Shown: positions 7,633-16,977 of the stretch, one piece after another
Position numbering within the stretch: the first letter of the stretch is position 1
How the letters are laid out: the number at the start of each line of letters is the position of its first letter
DNA from: Aquimarina sp. MMG016
GTDB lineage: Bacteria > Bacteroidota > Bacteroidia > Flavobacteriales > Flavobacteriaceae
Length of the DNA stretch: 64,000 nucleotides
Reading direction: 5' to 3'
NCBI RefSeq assembly: GCF_018100805.1
Contig: NZ_JAGJEA010000007.1
Location: 165,147-229,146 of the forward strand
The notes under the pieces: model-generated
Seen by the model: only the letters and a program-made list of their open reading frames with translations
What the model was told of the DNA's origin: nothing
The model's database searches: none
Translations under genes and position numbers: made by a program

Positions 7633-9726
7633 TTATTTTTTTGGTATAAGACTTATTGCCAAACCACCTCCTGGAGCGAGCATAATGGTTTCTTTTGATG
7701 TGCTGTTTATTACTTTAGTTTCAATATCAATACTAGTTGGATTATCATTCCAATGTGCATTAGAACCATCTTTATAAATTTTAGCTTCATATTCTTTTTC
7801 CGGTTCCAGGAAATCAAAATTGAGCTTAATATCTCTTTGGTTTTCATCGGTTATTGCTCCTACAAACCAATTTCCCGTTTTACGTTCTTGTCGAGCAATA
7901 GTAACAAAATCACCAACTTCTCCATTTAGTACTTTGGTTTGTTCCCAATCAACCCCTACATCTTTTATAAATTGGAAAGCAGGTTGCTCATTATAATGCT
8001 CTAATAAATCGCAAGCCATCTGTATAGGACTATAGATAACAACATACAATCCTAACTGATGGGCTAGAGTGGTGTTGATTTGATTATCAGGCTTATAGGG
8101 TTTTAGTTTGATGTTAAACACTCCCGGTGTAAAATCAATCGGTCCTGCCAGCATTCTGGTAAAAGCAACTGTAGGAAGATGATCAGGTGGGTTACCACCG
8201 TCTGGTGCCCAAGCATTAAACTCCTGTCCTCTCAAACCTTCTCGCGAAATTGCATTGGGATAGGTACGACGAATTCCTGTAGGTTTTATTGGTTCGTGTG
8301 CATTAATCGCTACATTATACTTTGCTGCTGTTTCCAATGCCCTGCGATAGTGGTTTACCATCCACTGCCCGTGGTGATATTCACCTTTTGGAATAATCTT
8401 ACCAACATATCCGGTCTTTACAGAGCGTATGTCCAGTTTATTCATCAAAGCATACGCAGTATCCATTCGTTTATCATAGGTTCTTGGTGCTGCAGAAGTC
8501 TCGTGATGCATAATGATCTGTACATTTTTATCCTTTGCATATTGAGCTACTTCTTGTAGGTTGTAGTCAGGGTATGGGGTTACAAAATCAAATACACCTT
8601 CACGGTCTTCAAAACCGATCCAATGTTCCCATCCAGTATTCCAACCTTCTACGAGTACTCCTCCGATATTATTTTCGGCAGCAAAATCAATATGTGCCTT
8701 GGTGTTTTCTGTTGTTGCTCCATGTTTACCACTTTTTAGATCCCAACTGGATTTATCTAAGTGCATTTCCCACCAAATACCTACATATTTCATAGGAGTA
8801 AACCAAGATGTATCACCTAGTTTATTAGGCTCATTAAGGTTGACGATAAGATTAGATTCGATCAATCCTGCAGCATCATTACTAATCTGAATTGTTCTCC
8901 ATGGAGTTTTGAACGGTAATTCACGTTTTACTTTGTACCCTGATCGATCAGAACCGACTAATTCACTAGTCATCATTAGCTTATTCTTATCAATTTTTAA
9001 TGTCATTCCTGAATAATCGGTTAGGTTTGCCTCGTGAAAACTTAGATGCAAACCATCAGCAGTTCGCATCGTAACTGGAGTATTTACAGCGTTTTCAGGA
9101 ATGCTGGTTTGTGCTAGCGCTTTATGACCTCTTTTGGCAAGAGCATCGATTTCGGTAAAATTCGATTCGGTATACAGATGTTCGTAAATATCCCAATCCC
9201 CGGGTATCCACCAAGTTTTATGATCTCCAGTAAGGTTGAATTGACTATTTTCGTCAAGTATGATTACTTCGTTTAGATTTTTCTGTTCCGGAAATTCATA
9301 TCGATATGCTACCCCGTCATTATATGCTCTGAAATATAGCGTTAACAAACGGTTAGGTGCTTGCTCTTCCTGAAGCTGGATAGTAACTTCATTATAATGG
9401 TTTCTAACAGATCGTTGCTCTCCCCATGGCATTTCCCAGTTTTCATCTTCGGTTACTAAAGTTGAGCCAATAATTTTAAAACCTTTTTCTAAAGGTGCTT
9501 CGTTTTTAAGTGTAAAACCAATTTTTGATGTGTCTATTACTTTGGTTGTTTTATGTTTCACAACATAATATGGAGATCCATCTTCCAATAAAGAAAAATC
9601 AACTGAAATATTTTTTGATGGAGAATAAACTGTAGTTTGAATATTAGTTTCTTTTTGTTGACAACTCATAAAATGAATAGTAGCCAACAAAAGCCATAAT
9701 AGCTTAAGGTTTGTTCTGTAAATCAT
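7633..9726 (-). CDS. Glycoside hydrolase family 97 alpha-glucosidase (SusB-like) lipoprotein
   Basis: A 697-residue GH97 enzyme that releases glucose from alpha-glucosides in the periplasm or at the outer membrane. The N-terminus is a lipoprotein signal with a lipobox-like 'FMSC' (Cys22). An N-terminal beta-sandwich (~35-290) is followed by a (beta/alpha)8 barrel starting near 'FTPMKYVGIWWEM', then a C-terminal beta domain. Three acidic residues, Glu409 (HHETS), Glu478 (NAHEP...KPTG) and Glu502 (RGQEFNAW), have exactly the spacing of SusB Glu439, Glu508 and Glu532 (69 and 24 residues) as I recall them, so I place it in the inverting subclass. It stands alone, without the SusC/SusD pair usual for a polysaccharide locus. 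ridA lies 118 nt upstream on the same strand. Confidence 0.92.
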   Translation of the reverse strand: MIYRTNLKLLWLLLATIHFMSCQQKETNIQTTVYSPSKNISVDFSLLEDGSPYYVVKHKTTKVIDTSKIGFTLKNEAPLEKGFKIIGSTLVTEDENWEMPWGEQRSVRNHYNEVTIQLQEEQAPNRLLTLYFRAYNDGVAYRYEFPEQKNLNEVIILDENSQFNLTGDHKTWWIPGDWDIYEHLYTESNFTEIDALAKRGHKALAQTSIPENAVNTPVTMRTADGLHLSFHEANLTDYSGMTLKIDKNKLMMTSELVGSDRSGYKVKRELPFKTPWRTIQISNDAAGLIESNLIVNLNEPNKLGDTSWFTPMKYVGIWWEMHLDKSSWDLKSGKHGATTENTKAHIDFAAENNIGGVLVEGWNTGWEHWIGFEDREGVFDFVTPYPDYNLQEVAQYAKDKNVQIIMHHETSAAPRTYDKRMDTAYALMNKLDIRSVKTGYVGKIIPKGEYHHGQWMVNHYRRALETAAKYNVAINAHEPIKPTGIRRTYPNAISREGLRGQEFNAWAPDGGNPPDHLPTVAFTRMLAGPIDFTPGVFNIKLKPYKPDNQINTTLAHQLGLYVVIYSPIQMACDLLEHYNEQPAFQFIKDVGVDWEQTKVLNGEVGDFVTIARQERKTGNWFVGAITDENQRDIKLNFDFLEPEKEYEAKIYKDGSNAHWNDNPTSIDIETKVINSTSKETIMLAPGGGLAISLIPKK

Positions 9727-9776
9727 GACATGTGGTTTTGTAAGGTCGAATAAAAGTATATTAAATATAAAAGATC

Positions 9777-9805
9777 TCTTATAAAACAGGATTAGTTTTA
9801 TAAGA
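9777..9805. promoter_or_regulatory. 11-bp inverted repeat between ridA and the GH97 gene
   Basis: A perfect inverted repeat, TCTTATAAAAC/GTTTTATAAGA, with a 7-nt spacer. It lies 40 nt after the ridA stop and about 50 nt before the GH97 start (both minus strand). There is no following U run, so an operator for the glucosidase gene is as likely as a terminator of ridA. Confidence 0.45.
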
Positions 9806-9843
9806 AATATCTGTAGGGTTCTAATTTTTGTTTATTCCTAGAT

Positions 9844-10224
9844 TTACTTTACCGCTATTACTGATATTTCTACGTTCACAAATTTTGGAAGAGCAGCGAC
9901 AGCAACAGTTTCTCGGGCAGGAGCCGTTTCTTCATTAAAATAGCTTCCATAAACTTCGTTTACCTGAGAAAAATTATTCATATCACTAAGAAAAATAGTG
10001 GTTTTGATTACATTTTCAAAAGTCATTTCTACTTCGTCTAGAATACCTTTTAGGTTTTTCATCACCTGTTCGGATTCGGTTTTGATATCATCTAATACCA
10101 GCTCTCCATTCTCAGGGTTAATAGCAATTTGCCCTGATGTATACAAAGTATTACCATTTAGAATTGCTTGGCTATACGGTCCAATAGGAGCAGGGGCATT
10201 TTTGGTAGTGATTATTTTTTTCAT
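9844..10224 (-). CDS. ridA: RidA family enamine/imine deaminase
   Basis: A 126-residue YjgF/YER057c/UK114 protein, the usual full length, which hydrolyses reactive 2-aminoacrylate and related imines in the cytosol. The family signature is complete: 'APAPIGPYSQAI' near the N-terminus, 'LYTSGQI', and 'PARETVAVAALP...VEISVIA', where Arg104 matches the substrate carboxylate-binding arginine of E. coli RidA (Arg105). It lies between the lptD-like gene, 101 nt upstream, and the GH97 gene, all on the minus strand. Co-transcription with lptD is plausible. Confidence 0.95.
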   Translation of the reverse strand: MKKIITTKNAPAPIGPYSQAILNGNTLYTSGQIAINPENGELVLDDIKTESEQVMKNLKGILDEVEMTFENVIKTTIFLSDMNNFSQVNEVYGSYFNEETAPARETVAVAALPKFVNVEISVIAVK

Positions 10225-10283
10225 GATGTGTAAAGTGTTATTGTTTATTTTGTGAACTAATTATTAGATTCCTCAAACCTATA

Positions 10284-10302
10284 CCCTGAGCATGTCGAAG
10301 GG
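10284..10302. repeat. Short palindromic extragenic element
   Basis: CCCTGAGCATGTCGAAGGG in the ridA/lptD gap is an imperfect palindrome. Its core resembles the TTCGAC...GCTCAG extragenic repeat I recall from many bacterial genomes. I found one copy in this window, so repetition cannot be shown here. Confidence 0.4.
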
Positions 10303-10325
10303 TCAAACCTTAAACCTCAAACCCA

Positions 10326-13118
10326 TTATAGCTGTCTATCAGGTTGGCGTCTCTTATCATACTTGATATCGCTAAGTACGGATGATTTGATACCGATAAA
10401 GAAATTCCAGGAAGTCCTCGTTCCAAAAGGTATCCAGAAAAAGCTCATTCGCCAACTATCTAAGTCTCTCTGAAACCTAAAATTAGTAGCAGAAAAGCCT
10501 TTATTCTTAAAATCATACCCTGATGAAACTCCAACTGTCCATTTGGGCGCCAATTCTATATCACCACTAAAATTAACCGAATGTGCAGAGATCTCATTCT
10601 GTCTTGCACTATTGCTGTATCGTACATTATAAGCTAATCGTAGTGACCAAGGAATTTTGTAATTATAATTTTTTACATCCTTTTTCTCCTTGCCCTTGTC
10701 TTTATCTACAAAGGACCTGGCGTTACCAAAATCTGTATCTCCTCCAAATAGGTTATCAGGTCTTCCTTCGTTCCTGAAATTTTGATTATCCAAAGGGTCT
10801 TCGTTGACTTCTCCTTTTTCAAAGTCTTTACTAGAGAAAGAGTATCCAAAGTTGGCTCCGGCTTGTGTTAAACGAAACAAACTCCCTCCATTATCAATAT
10901 TCCAAACATCAATTTTTCGGTTATTGTTATCTAAGGCATAGGGGTCTAATTGAGCCGAAAAGTTAATATCCAATTTACCTTCTACAATAGGAATATTTCC
11001 CCGAACCGAAACTGGACTTAATTTTAGAGAATCTCCGGCAAGATTATAAGCTGTGGAGAGCGAGAAATTATTTAATAATGTAATTTTCTTGGGTTCTGTG
11101 GCTGTGGTATCTCTGCTTTTTACCTTGGCTTCAAGATTATTACTTAATGAGAAACCTATACTACTAGAAAAAGTATTACCCGGTTGTCCAACTAAACTAC
11201 CTTGAAATCTTGTGTATTCTACAACTTCCTCTTCATTGATGTCAGTAGTATTAGGATCATCAGGTATTGTATAAGTATCATAAAATTGATCAAACGCGGG
11301 GTTTATACTATAATTTATAGATGGGCGCATCGTATGTCTGATAGCTTGGATTTTACCATCTTTCTTAAAGTTAAAAGTTCCATATACTGTTGTTCCCAAA
11401 CTAGTGGAAAAATTATATGTTCTAAAAGAATCAAAACCTGCTATCGTATCTCTTCGTACTCCACCGGCACCATCATTAAGAGTTTCGTCATAACTTTGTT
11501 TCACAGTTTCGAAAACCCAATTTTCTTGATAGTTAGTACCCATAGTAGCACTTAAGTATTTAAAGATTTTAAAATTAGTGCTCACAGGAATACTATGTTG
11601 TATACCAATTCTAGAGTCATTAAACATATCTCCGGTAAAAAGATCGTCATCATTTGTTACGATACTATTTCTACCTGTAACATTATACTGGGTATTAATA
11701 TTCTGAATAATACCTTTTTTAACACCTACTTTTGGAGCAAAAGGAAAAATTCTGGAAACGCTAGCGTTAACATTTGGTAATGTCATATTGACTACTCCCG
11801 TATTGACATTAGAGTCGTGATTAGCAGCTGCACTGAAGTTCACCTGAGGATCTCCGGGAAAAGTTTTTGAATATGATATAGATGAACTAATCTGGTTGTT
11901 CAGGAAATTACCTGTATTTTGTTGGTTTGTAGACTCTCTAAAGAAATTACTACTACCAAAGTTTACAGAAGCCGAAAATCGTGAATTAGGATTAGCTTTT
12001 GCATCTTGATTATGAGTCCACTGGATGTTGTACGTTGTAGTTCTTGCAAAATCTGGAAAACCTCGTTCACTAGTCAAGTTATTTTCAAACCTAAATCGTA
12101 GATTACCTCTATATCGATACCTTAGTGCATAAGCTGATTCTAGTGATAAAACGTAACTACCATTAGTGTAGTAATCTCCCAGAACTGTTAAATCAACATA
12201 ATCGCTTATAGCAAAATAGTACCCACCATTCTGTAGAAAATATCCTCGTTGACGTTCATCACCATAACTAGGGATAATAAACCCAGAGGTTCTATCTTCA
12301 GTCATAGGAAAATATCCAAAAGGTAATCCCAGTGGAGTAGGTACATCTGCGATGTACATATTAACTAGTCCGGTAACAATTTTCTTCTTGGGTACAAATT
12401 TGATCCGTCTGGCATAGAAATAATATTCAGGATCATCGACATTTTCTGAAGTAGTAAACCTTACATTTTTCATGAAAATTACCGAATCATTAACCCTTTT
12501 AGAAACTTCATTTTTGATTTTAAAACCGCTTTGTTCAGTTCTGGAGTTGTAGATTAATGCCTTTTCCGTATCAAAATTAAAACGAATAGAATCAGGTTCG
12601 ACCACATTCTGTGCCTGTTTAAAGACAGGTGTCTGAGTATATTCTCCTAACGAATCCTTTATACCGTATGCGTAGACTTCATTTTTATTGTTGTCCAAAA
12701 TAATTAAACCTGCATTAAGCTGAATATCTCCATAGATAACTTCAGCTTCATCGTAGAGATACATTTTATTCTCTTTGCGACTCAGCCGCATATAATCTGT
12801 TGACTTGTACTTTACATTATCAGTAAGAAAACTAGATTGCGTATCTACGCTATCTTTTTTTGTGGTATCCTGTAATTTTTCACCAAGAAGTTGTTCTGGG
12901 TTGATATTCAGAGAGTCTTTAACGGTTAATTGTGTTTTAGTAACAGAATCTTTTTCCGCCTGAATAGGTAATTCGGTAGTCTTGTTAGTTTCTTGCGCTG
13001 TAATTTGATAAATACAAAGCAGTGAAAAACTTAGTGAATAAAGTATGTGACGTACCCTTGTTTGCAATGGTTTAAATCCTATTTTTGTAAAACTATGGCT
13101 TAGTTTTTGAAGTGCCAA
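10326..13118 (-). CDS. lptD: LptD-like (OstA) outer-membrane LPS assembly protein
   Basis: A 930-residue outer-membrane beta-barrel protein of the LptD/OstA family found in Bacteroidota, which inserts lipopolysaccharide in the outer leaflet. A hydrophobic export segment ends 'CIYQITAQ' near residue 42. After a low-complexity linker, an OstA-like beta-jellyroll starts near 'KYKSTDYMRLSRKENKMYLYDEAEVIYGD'. The long remainder has alternating strands with many aromatic girdle residues and ends in a charged tail. ATG at 13118 gives an unusually long n-region; a TTG at 13067 (residue 18) would give a more normal signal peptide. Divergent from the amidase gene across a ~200-bp region holding a 10-bp inverted repeat (13222-13231/13247-13256). 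The distal neighbours are also envelope genes. Confidence 0.85.
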   Translation of the reverse strand: MALQKLSHSFTKIGFKPLQTRVRHILYSLSFSLLCIYQITAQETNKTTELPIQAEKDSVTKTQLTVKDSLNINPEQLLGEKLQDTTKKDSVDTQSSFLTDNVKYKSTDYMRLSRKENKMYLYDEAEVIYGDIQLNAGLIILDNNKNEVYAYGIKDSLGEYTQTPVFKQAQNVVEPDSIRFNFDTEKALIYNSRTEQSGFKIKNEVSKRVNDSVIFMKNVRFTTSENVDDPEYYFYARRIKFVPKKKIVTGLVNMYIADVPTPLGLPFGYFPMTEDRTSGFIIPSYGDERQRGYFLQNGGYYFAISDYVDLTVLGDYYTNGSYVLSLESAYALRYRYRGNLRFRFENNLTSERGFPDFARTTTYNIQWTHNQDAKANPNSRFSASVNFGSSNFFRESTNQQNTGNFLNNQISSSISYSKTFPGDPQVNFSAAANHDSNVNTGVVNMTLPNVNASVSRIFPFAPKVGVKKGIIQNINTQYNVTGRNSIVTNDDDLFTGDMFNDSRIGIQHSIPVSTNFKIFKYLSATMGTNYQENWVFETVKQSYDETLNDGAGGVRRDTIAGFDSFRTYNFSTSLGTTVYGTFNFKKDGKIQAIRHTMRPSINYSINPAFDQFYDTYTIPDDPNTTDINEEEVVEYTRFQGSLVGQPGNTFSSSIGFSLSNNLEAKVKSRDTTATEPKKITLLNNFSLSTAYNLAGDSLKLSPVSVRGNIPIVEGKLDINFSAQLDPYALDNNNRKIDVWNIDNGGSLFRLTQAGANFGYSFSSKDFEKGEVNEDPLDNQNFRNEGRPDNLFGGDTDFGNARSFVDKDKGKEKKDVKNYNYKIPWSLRLAYNVRYSNSARQNEISAHSVNFSGDIELAPKWTVGVSSGYDFKNKGFSATNFRFQRDLDSWRMSFFWIPFGTRTSWNFFIGIKSSVLSDIKYDKRRQPDRQL

Positions 13119-13221
13119 AATTACATATATTTTTTATGTGAAGATTGTAATTGAGAAAAAAATAAAAAATTATATCAAATATGCATCTTCGTGAGTTATA
13201 TAATAGTAAAAGTTAATGATC

Positions 13222-13256
13222 AATTTCAAAACTCATAACCTTTGGATTTTGAAATT
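13222..13256. promoter_or_regulatory. Inverted repeat in the lptD/amidase divergent region
   Basis: AATTTCAAAA at 13222-13231 is mirrored by TTTTGAAATT at 13247-13256 across a 15-nt spacer. It lies in the shared upstream region of two envelope genes, so it could be an operator. No clear -7 box was found on either strand. Confidence 0.3.
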
Positions 13257-13321
13257 ATTATACTAAATACTGAAACATAAAGGGAATGTTTCAAATTGGA
13301 TATATTTTATTTAAAGATTTA

Positions 13322-14446
13322 ATGAAAAAGAAGATTATACATACCGTTTGTATTTCGTTAGTGATTTTTTGTGCTTTTGGATGTAGTCAGAAGGCTATAG
13401 CCCAGGAAAATGATCAATTTGTTGTCGTATTAGACGCAGGTCATGGAGGAGATGATCCAGGTAATAGAGGAAATGGTTACAAGGAAAAGGAAATTTCACT
13501 TAATGTAGTTTTAAAGATAGGAGCTACTCTAGAAAAAGATAATCGTTTTAAAGTTGTTTATACTAGAAAGACAGATAAATTTATAGAATTACACGAAAGA
13601 GGAAGTATAGCAAATAAAGCTAAGGCAGATCTTTTTGTATCAGTACATTGTAACTCTCATCGCTCTCAGGCATATGGGACAGAGACTTTTGTACTAGGGT
13701 TACATGCAAATGATGAAAATTTTAATGTAGCAAAAAATGAAAACTCGGTAATTCTTCTTGAGGATAATTATGAGGCTAATTATGATGGATTTGACCCTAA
13801 TTCTCCAGAATCTATTATTGGCCTTACGTTAATGCAAGAAGAATATTTAGAACAAAGCCTTACTTTGGCAAGTTTTGTACAAAATAGGTTTAAAAAGTCA
13901 TTAAAAAAGAAAAGTAGAGGTGTAAAACAAGCAGGATTTGTTGTTTTGCATCAAACCTATATGCCCAGTGTATTGGTAGAATTAGGTTTTTTGACAAATC
14001 ATAAGGAAGGAAAATATCTGAATTCTGCAAAAGGGCAGCAGGAAATGGCAGCATCGATTACAAAATCAATTGTAGATTATAAAGAAAGCCTGGATGCTAT
14101 TTATTATGTGCCTAAACCCGAAATTCCTGAAACAGTAGAAATCAAAGCAGAAATGGAAGGCGATAAAGTTTATGAAGGGGTTAACTTTAGAGTTCAGATT
14201 GCTGCAGGTTCAACAGATATAGAATTAAAGCCATTTAACTTTAATGGTTTGGATCAACTTTCTAAAACACATACAGGAGATTTATATAAATATTATTTCG
14301 GAAAAACTTCTAATTACACTTTAATTCAGGAACTTAAGGATATTGCTGTGGATAAAGGGTTTCCTTCCAGCTTTGTGGTAGCTTTTAAAAATGAAGAGTC
14401 AATTCCGCTAGCTGAGGCTCTGAAACTCAATAACCCATCCAATTAA
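13322..14446 (+). CDS. N-acetylmuramoyl-L-alanine amidase (Amidase_3)
   Basis: A zinc amidase that cleaves the bond between N-acetylmuramic acid and the stem peptide, acting on periplasmic peptidoglycan during septation or remodelling. I start it at the ATG at 13322 rather than 13286, because MKKKIIHTVCISLVIF... begins a normal signal peptide ending 'AIAQ', and the longer start adds a 12-residue extension before it. The catalytic domain starts at 'VVLDAGHGGDDPGNRG' (first zinc His), continues with 'YKEKEISLNV' (zinc Glu) and 'FVSVHCNSH' (second His), and ends with 'PSVLVELGFLTNHKEG' (catalytic Glu). A ~110-residue C-terminal region, 'FRVQIAAGS...LYKYYFGKTSNYTLIQEL', looks like a SPOR domain, which binds denuded septal glycan. 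mlaD follows after 86 nt. Confidence 0.92.
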   Translation: MKKKIIHTVCISLVIFCAFGCSQKAIAQENDQFVVVLDAGHGGDDPGNRGNGYKEKEISLNVVLKIGATLEKDNRFKVVYTRKTDKFIELHERGSIANKAKADLFVSVHCNSHRSQAYGTETFVLGLHANDENFNVAKNENSVILLEDNYEANYDGFDPNSPESIIGLTLMQEEYLEQSLTLASFVQNRFKKSLKKKSRGVKQAGFVVLHQTYMPSVLVELGFLTNHKEGKYLNSAKGQQEMAASITKSIVDYKESLDAIYYVPKPEIPETVEIKAEMEGDKVYEGVNFRVQIAAGSTDIELKPFNFNGLDQLSKTHTGDLYKYYFGKTSNYTLIQELKDIAVDKGFPSSFVVAFKNEESIPLAEALKLNNPSN

Positions 14447-14504
14447 TTTGAATAAATACTTAATAATTCATTTGGTAATAAGCCCAAGAAATATATTTTT
14501 ATTC

Positions 14505-14512
14505 TAAATTTG
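14505..14512 (+). promoter_or_regulatory. Possible -7 box before mlaD
   Basis: TAAATTTG matches TAnnTTTG exactly, 20 nt before the TTG start of the MlaD-like gene. No -33 TTG at proper spacing is seen, so it is a weak call. Confidence 0.3.
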
Positions 14513-14532
14513 TGTCCTAAACATATTCTATT

Positions 14533-15477
14533 TTGAAATTTACTAGAGAAGTCAAAACAGGAATCTTAGCATTATGTGCTATAGCACTTATGATTTTTGG
14601 ATATAGCTTTTTAAAAGGAAAAAACCTTTTAGAAAATGATCGTACACTTTATGCAGTATACGATAATGTAGAAGGTTTGATACCTTCTTCTCCGGTAACC
14701 ATTAATGGAATGGTAGTTGGTCAAGTTACTTCGATCGATTTTGCAGATACAGAAGGCAATCTTGTAGTAGAGTTTAATGTAGGTACAGATTTTTCTTTTT
14801 CTAAAAATAGTCAGGCAAAAGTATATGGCGGAGGTTTGATAGGAGGAAAATCACTAGCTATTATTCCTGTATATGAAGCAGGATTAGAAGCTAAAGATAA
14901 AGATACACTACCTGGCAGAATAGAAGCTGGATTGTTAGAGTTGGTTAATGAAAAGTTGACACCATTGCAAGAAAAACTAGAATCAGCAATAACTGATGCA
15001 GATACACTTTTAACATCTGTGAATAGTGTTCTAAATGATGATAATACGAATAATTTGAATTCAATTATTAGGGATTTAGCTGTCACAGTTAAAGGGTTTA
15101 AAGGAGCATCAATTTCTTTAAATCAAATTCTTTCAGGTCAGAAGTTAAATAATACATTAGGTAATCTGAGTAAGATGTCTACCAATCTGACTAAGTTTTC
15201 AGATTCTTTGTCACAAGTAAATGTAGGTAAGTTAGTTAAAGATTTAGACGGAGTTTTAACTAATTTTGACCAGATTTCTAAAGACCTTAAAGTGGGGAAA
15301 GGAACAGCAGGAAAACTATTGAGTGATGATAAACTTTATGATAACCTGGAAAGAACCAGTAAAGAATTAGAATTATTGCTTCAAGATTTAAGATTAAACC
15401 CAACTCGATATGTAAACGTATCAGTTTTTGGGAAAAAGAATAAACCATACGTAAAACCGGCAGACTCGATAAACTAA
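14533..15477 (+). CDS. MlaD/MCE domain protein of a lipid-transport system
   Basis: A 314-residue single-span protein. A TTG start gives MKFTREVKTGILALCAIALMIFGYSFLKGKNLL, an uncleaved N-terminal anchor (residues ~9-27). Residues ~38-115 form the MCE/MlaD domain, with 'LYAVYDNVEGLIPSSPVTINGMVVGQV' and 'AKVYGGGLIGGKSLAI'. The C-terminal ~180 residues are predicted helical, the barrel/needle type of extension seen in MCE proteins. The family forms hexameric rings that move phospholipids between the membranes with MlaE and MlaF, neither of which is in this window. It sits between the amidase and the Fe-S protein gene, 10 nt upstream of the latter. Confidence 0.85.
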   Translation: MKFTREVKTGILALCAIALMIFGYSFLKGKNLLENDRTLYAVYDNVEGLIPSSPVTINGMVVGQVTSIDFADTEGNLVVEFNVGTDFSFSKNSQAKVYGGGLIGGKSLAIIPVYEAGLEAKDKDTLPGRIEAGLLELVNEKLTPLQEKLESAITDADTLLTSVNSVLNDDNTNNLNSIIRDLAVTVKGFKGASISLNQILSGQKLNNTLGNLSKMSTNLTKFSDSLSQVNVGKLVKDLDGVLTNFDQISKDLKVGKGTAGKLLSDDKLYDNLERTSKELELLLQDLRLNPTRYVNVSVFGKKNKPYVKPADSIN

Positions 15478-15487
15478 CTACCAGATT

Positions 15488-16810
15488 ATGCAATATATAC
15501 CTAACATCTTATTTGTAATTGCTTTAGTAGCAGGCGTAGGATATTTCACAAAAAATATCCGCAAAGTAATCCGTAATATTCGTTTAGGTAAAGATGTAGA
15601 TCGTTCCGATAATAAGGGTGAACGATTTAAAAATATGGCAATGGTGGCTTTAGGACAATCCAAAATGGTAAGACGTCCTATCGCAGGAATATTACATGTT
15701 ATAGTATACCTTGGGTTTATTATTATTAATATCGAAGTATTAGAAATCATCATTGACGGTATTTTAGGTACCCATAGAATATTTGCATTCCTAGGAGGTT
15801 TTTATGACTTCTTAATTGGATCTTTTGAGATTTTAGCACTTTTGGTGTTAGTGAGTGTTTTTCTTTTTTGGATGAGAAGAAATGTGATTAACATCAAACG
15901 CTTTAAAACATTAAAAGGTTGGCCAAAAAATGATGGAAATATTATTTTATATTTTGAAGTCGTTTTAATGACATTATTCTTAACTATGAATGCAGCTGAT
16001 TTACAGCTTCAGAATCTGGGTGCAGATCATTATGTAAAAGCTGGAGCTTATCCAGTAAGTCAATATATATCACCATTATTTAATGGAATGTCTGAAGGAA
16101 GCATATTTCTTATTGAAAGAGGGGCTTGGTGGTTACATATTTTAGGAATATTAGTGTTTTTGAATTATTTATATTTCTCTAAGCATTTACATATTCTTTT
16201 AGCTTTTCCGAACACATATTATGCTGATCTAAAACCTCAAGGAGAGTTCGATAATCTAGAAGCAGTAACTAATGAAGTAAAGTTGATGATGGACCCTAGT
16301 GCGGATCCTTTTGCTGCACCAGCAGGGGATGAGTCAGAAGGAGAGCCAGAGAAATTTGGAGCTTCTGATGTTGTTGACCTTAATTGGGTGCAATTACTTA
16401 ACTCCTATACTTGTACTGAGTGTGGTCGTTGTACTAGTGAATGTCCAGCTAATCAAACTGGTAAAAAATTGTCTCCACGTAAGATTATGATGGATACCAG
16501 GGACCGTCTTCAGGAAGTTGGAGATAATATTGATAAGAATGGAGGTAGCTTTGTAGATGACGGTAAGCAATTATTAAATGACTATATCACAACAGAGGAG
16601 TTATGGGCGTGTACAAGTTGTAATGCTTGCGTAGAAGCTTGCCCGATTGGCATTAGTCCGCTGTCAATAATAATAGATATGAGACGATATTTGGTAATGG
16701 AGCAAAGTGCTGCGCCTACCGATCTCAATAATATGATGTCTAATATAGAAAATAATGGTGCTCCGTGGCCATTTAATCAAATGGATCGATTAAACTGGAG
16801 TAACGAATAA
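15488..16810 (+). CDS. Membrane (Fe-S)-binding protein, NarI-like plus dicluster ferredoxin
   Basis: A 440-residue electron-transfer protein. The first ~250 residues carry about five membrane helices, for example 'ILHVIVYLGFIIINIEVLEII' and 'WWLHILGILVFLNYLYF', with His residues suited to heme b as in NarI/HdrE-type subunits. The cytosolic C-terminus holds two 4Fe-4S motifs, CTECGRCTSECPAN (Cys309/312/315/319) and CTSCNACVEACPIG (Cys375/378/381/385), as in HdrC/GlpC. The CCG-domain partner is encoded at 17484, so together they resemble a split membrane-bound HdrED-type quinone or thiol oxidoreductase. The electron donor is unknown. ATG at 15488 lies 10 nt after the MlaD-like stop. Confidence 0.85.
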   Translation: MQYIPNILFVIALVAGVGYFTKNIRKVIRNIRLGKDVDRSDNKGERFKNMAMVALGQSKMVRRPIAGILHVIVYLGFIIINIEVLEIIIDGILGTHRIFAFLGGFYDFLIGSFEILALLVLVSVFLFWMRRNVINIKRFKTLKGWPKNDGNIILYFEVVLMTLFLTMNAADLQLQNLGADHYVKAGAYPVSQYISPLFNGMSEGSIFLIERGAWWLHILGILVFLNYLYFSKHLHILLAFPNTYYADLKPQGEFDNLEAVTNEVKLMMDPSADPFAAPAGDESEGEPEKFGASDVVDLNWVQLLNSYTCTECGRCTSECPANQTGKKLSPRKIMMDTRDRLQEVGDNIDKNGGSFVDDGKQLLNDYITTEELWACTSCNACVEACPIGISPLSIIIDMRRYLVMEQSAAPTDLNNMMSNIENNGAPWPFNQMDRLNWSNE

Positions 16811-16977
16811 TAATGAATTGTTTATTCTTTATTAAAATTAATTATTTGAGTTTTTAGTGAGAAATACTTTATGTTTTTGACTTTTAATAAAATAAATAAT
16901 AACAATAAGGAATACGAAATAATAATTAACCAAACTATTAACCCAATTAAACCTTAAATTAAGAGAAAACAGAAGTT

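Noticed and set aside
8179..8890. Three plus-strand frames inside the GH97 region
   Set aside because: They are antisense shadows of a well-supported glucosidase reading frame.
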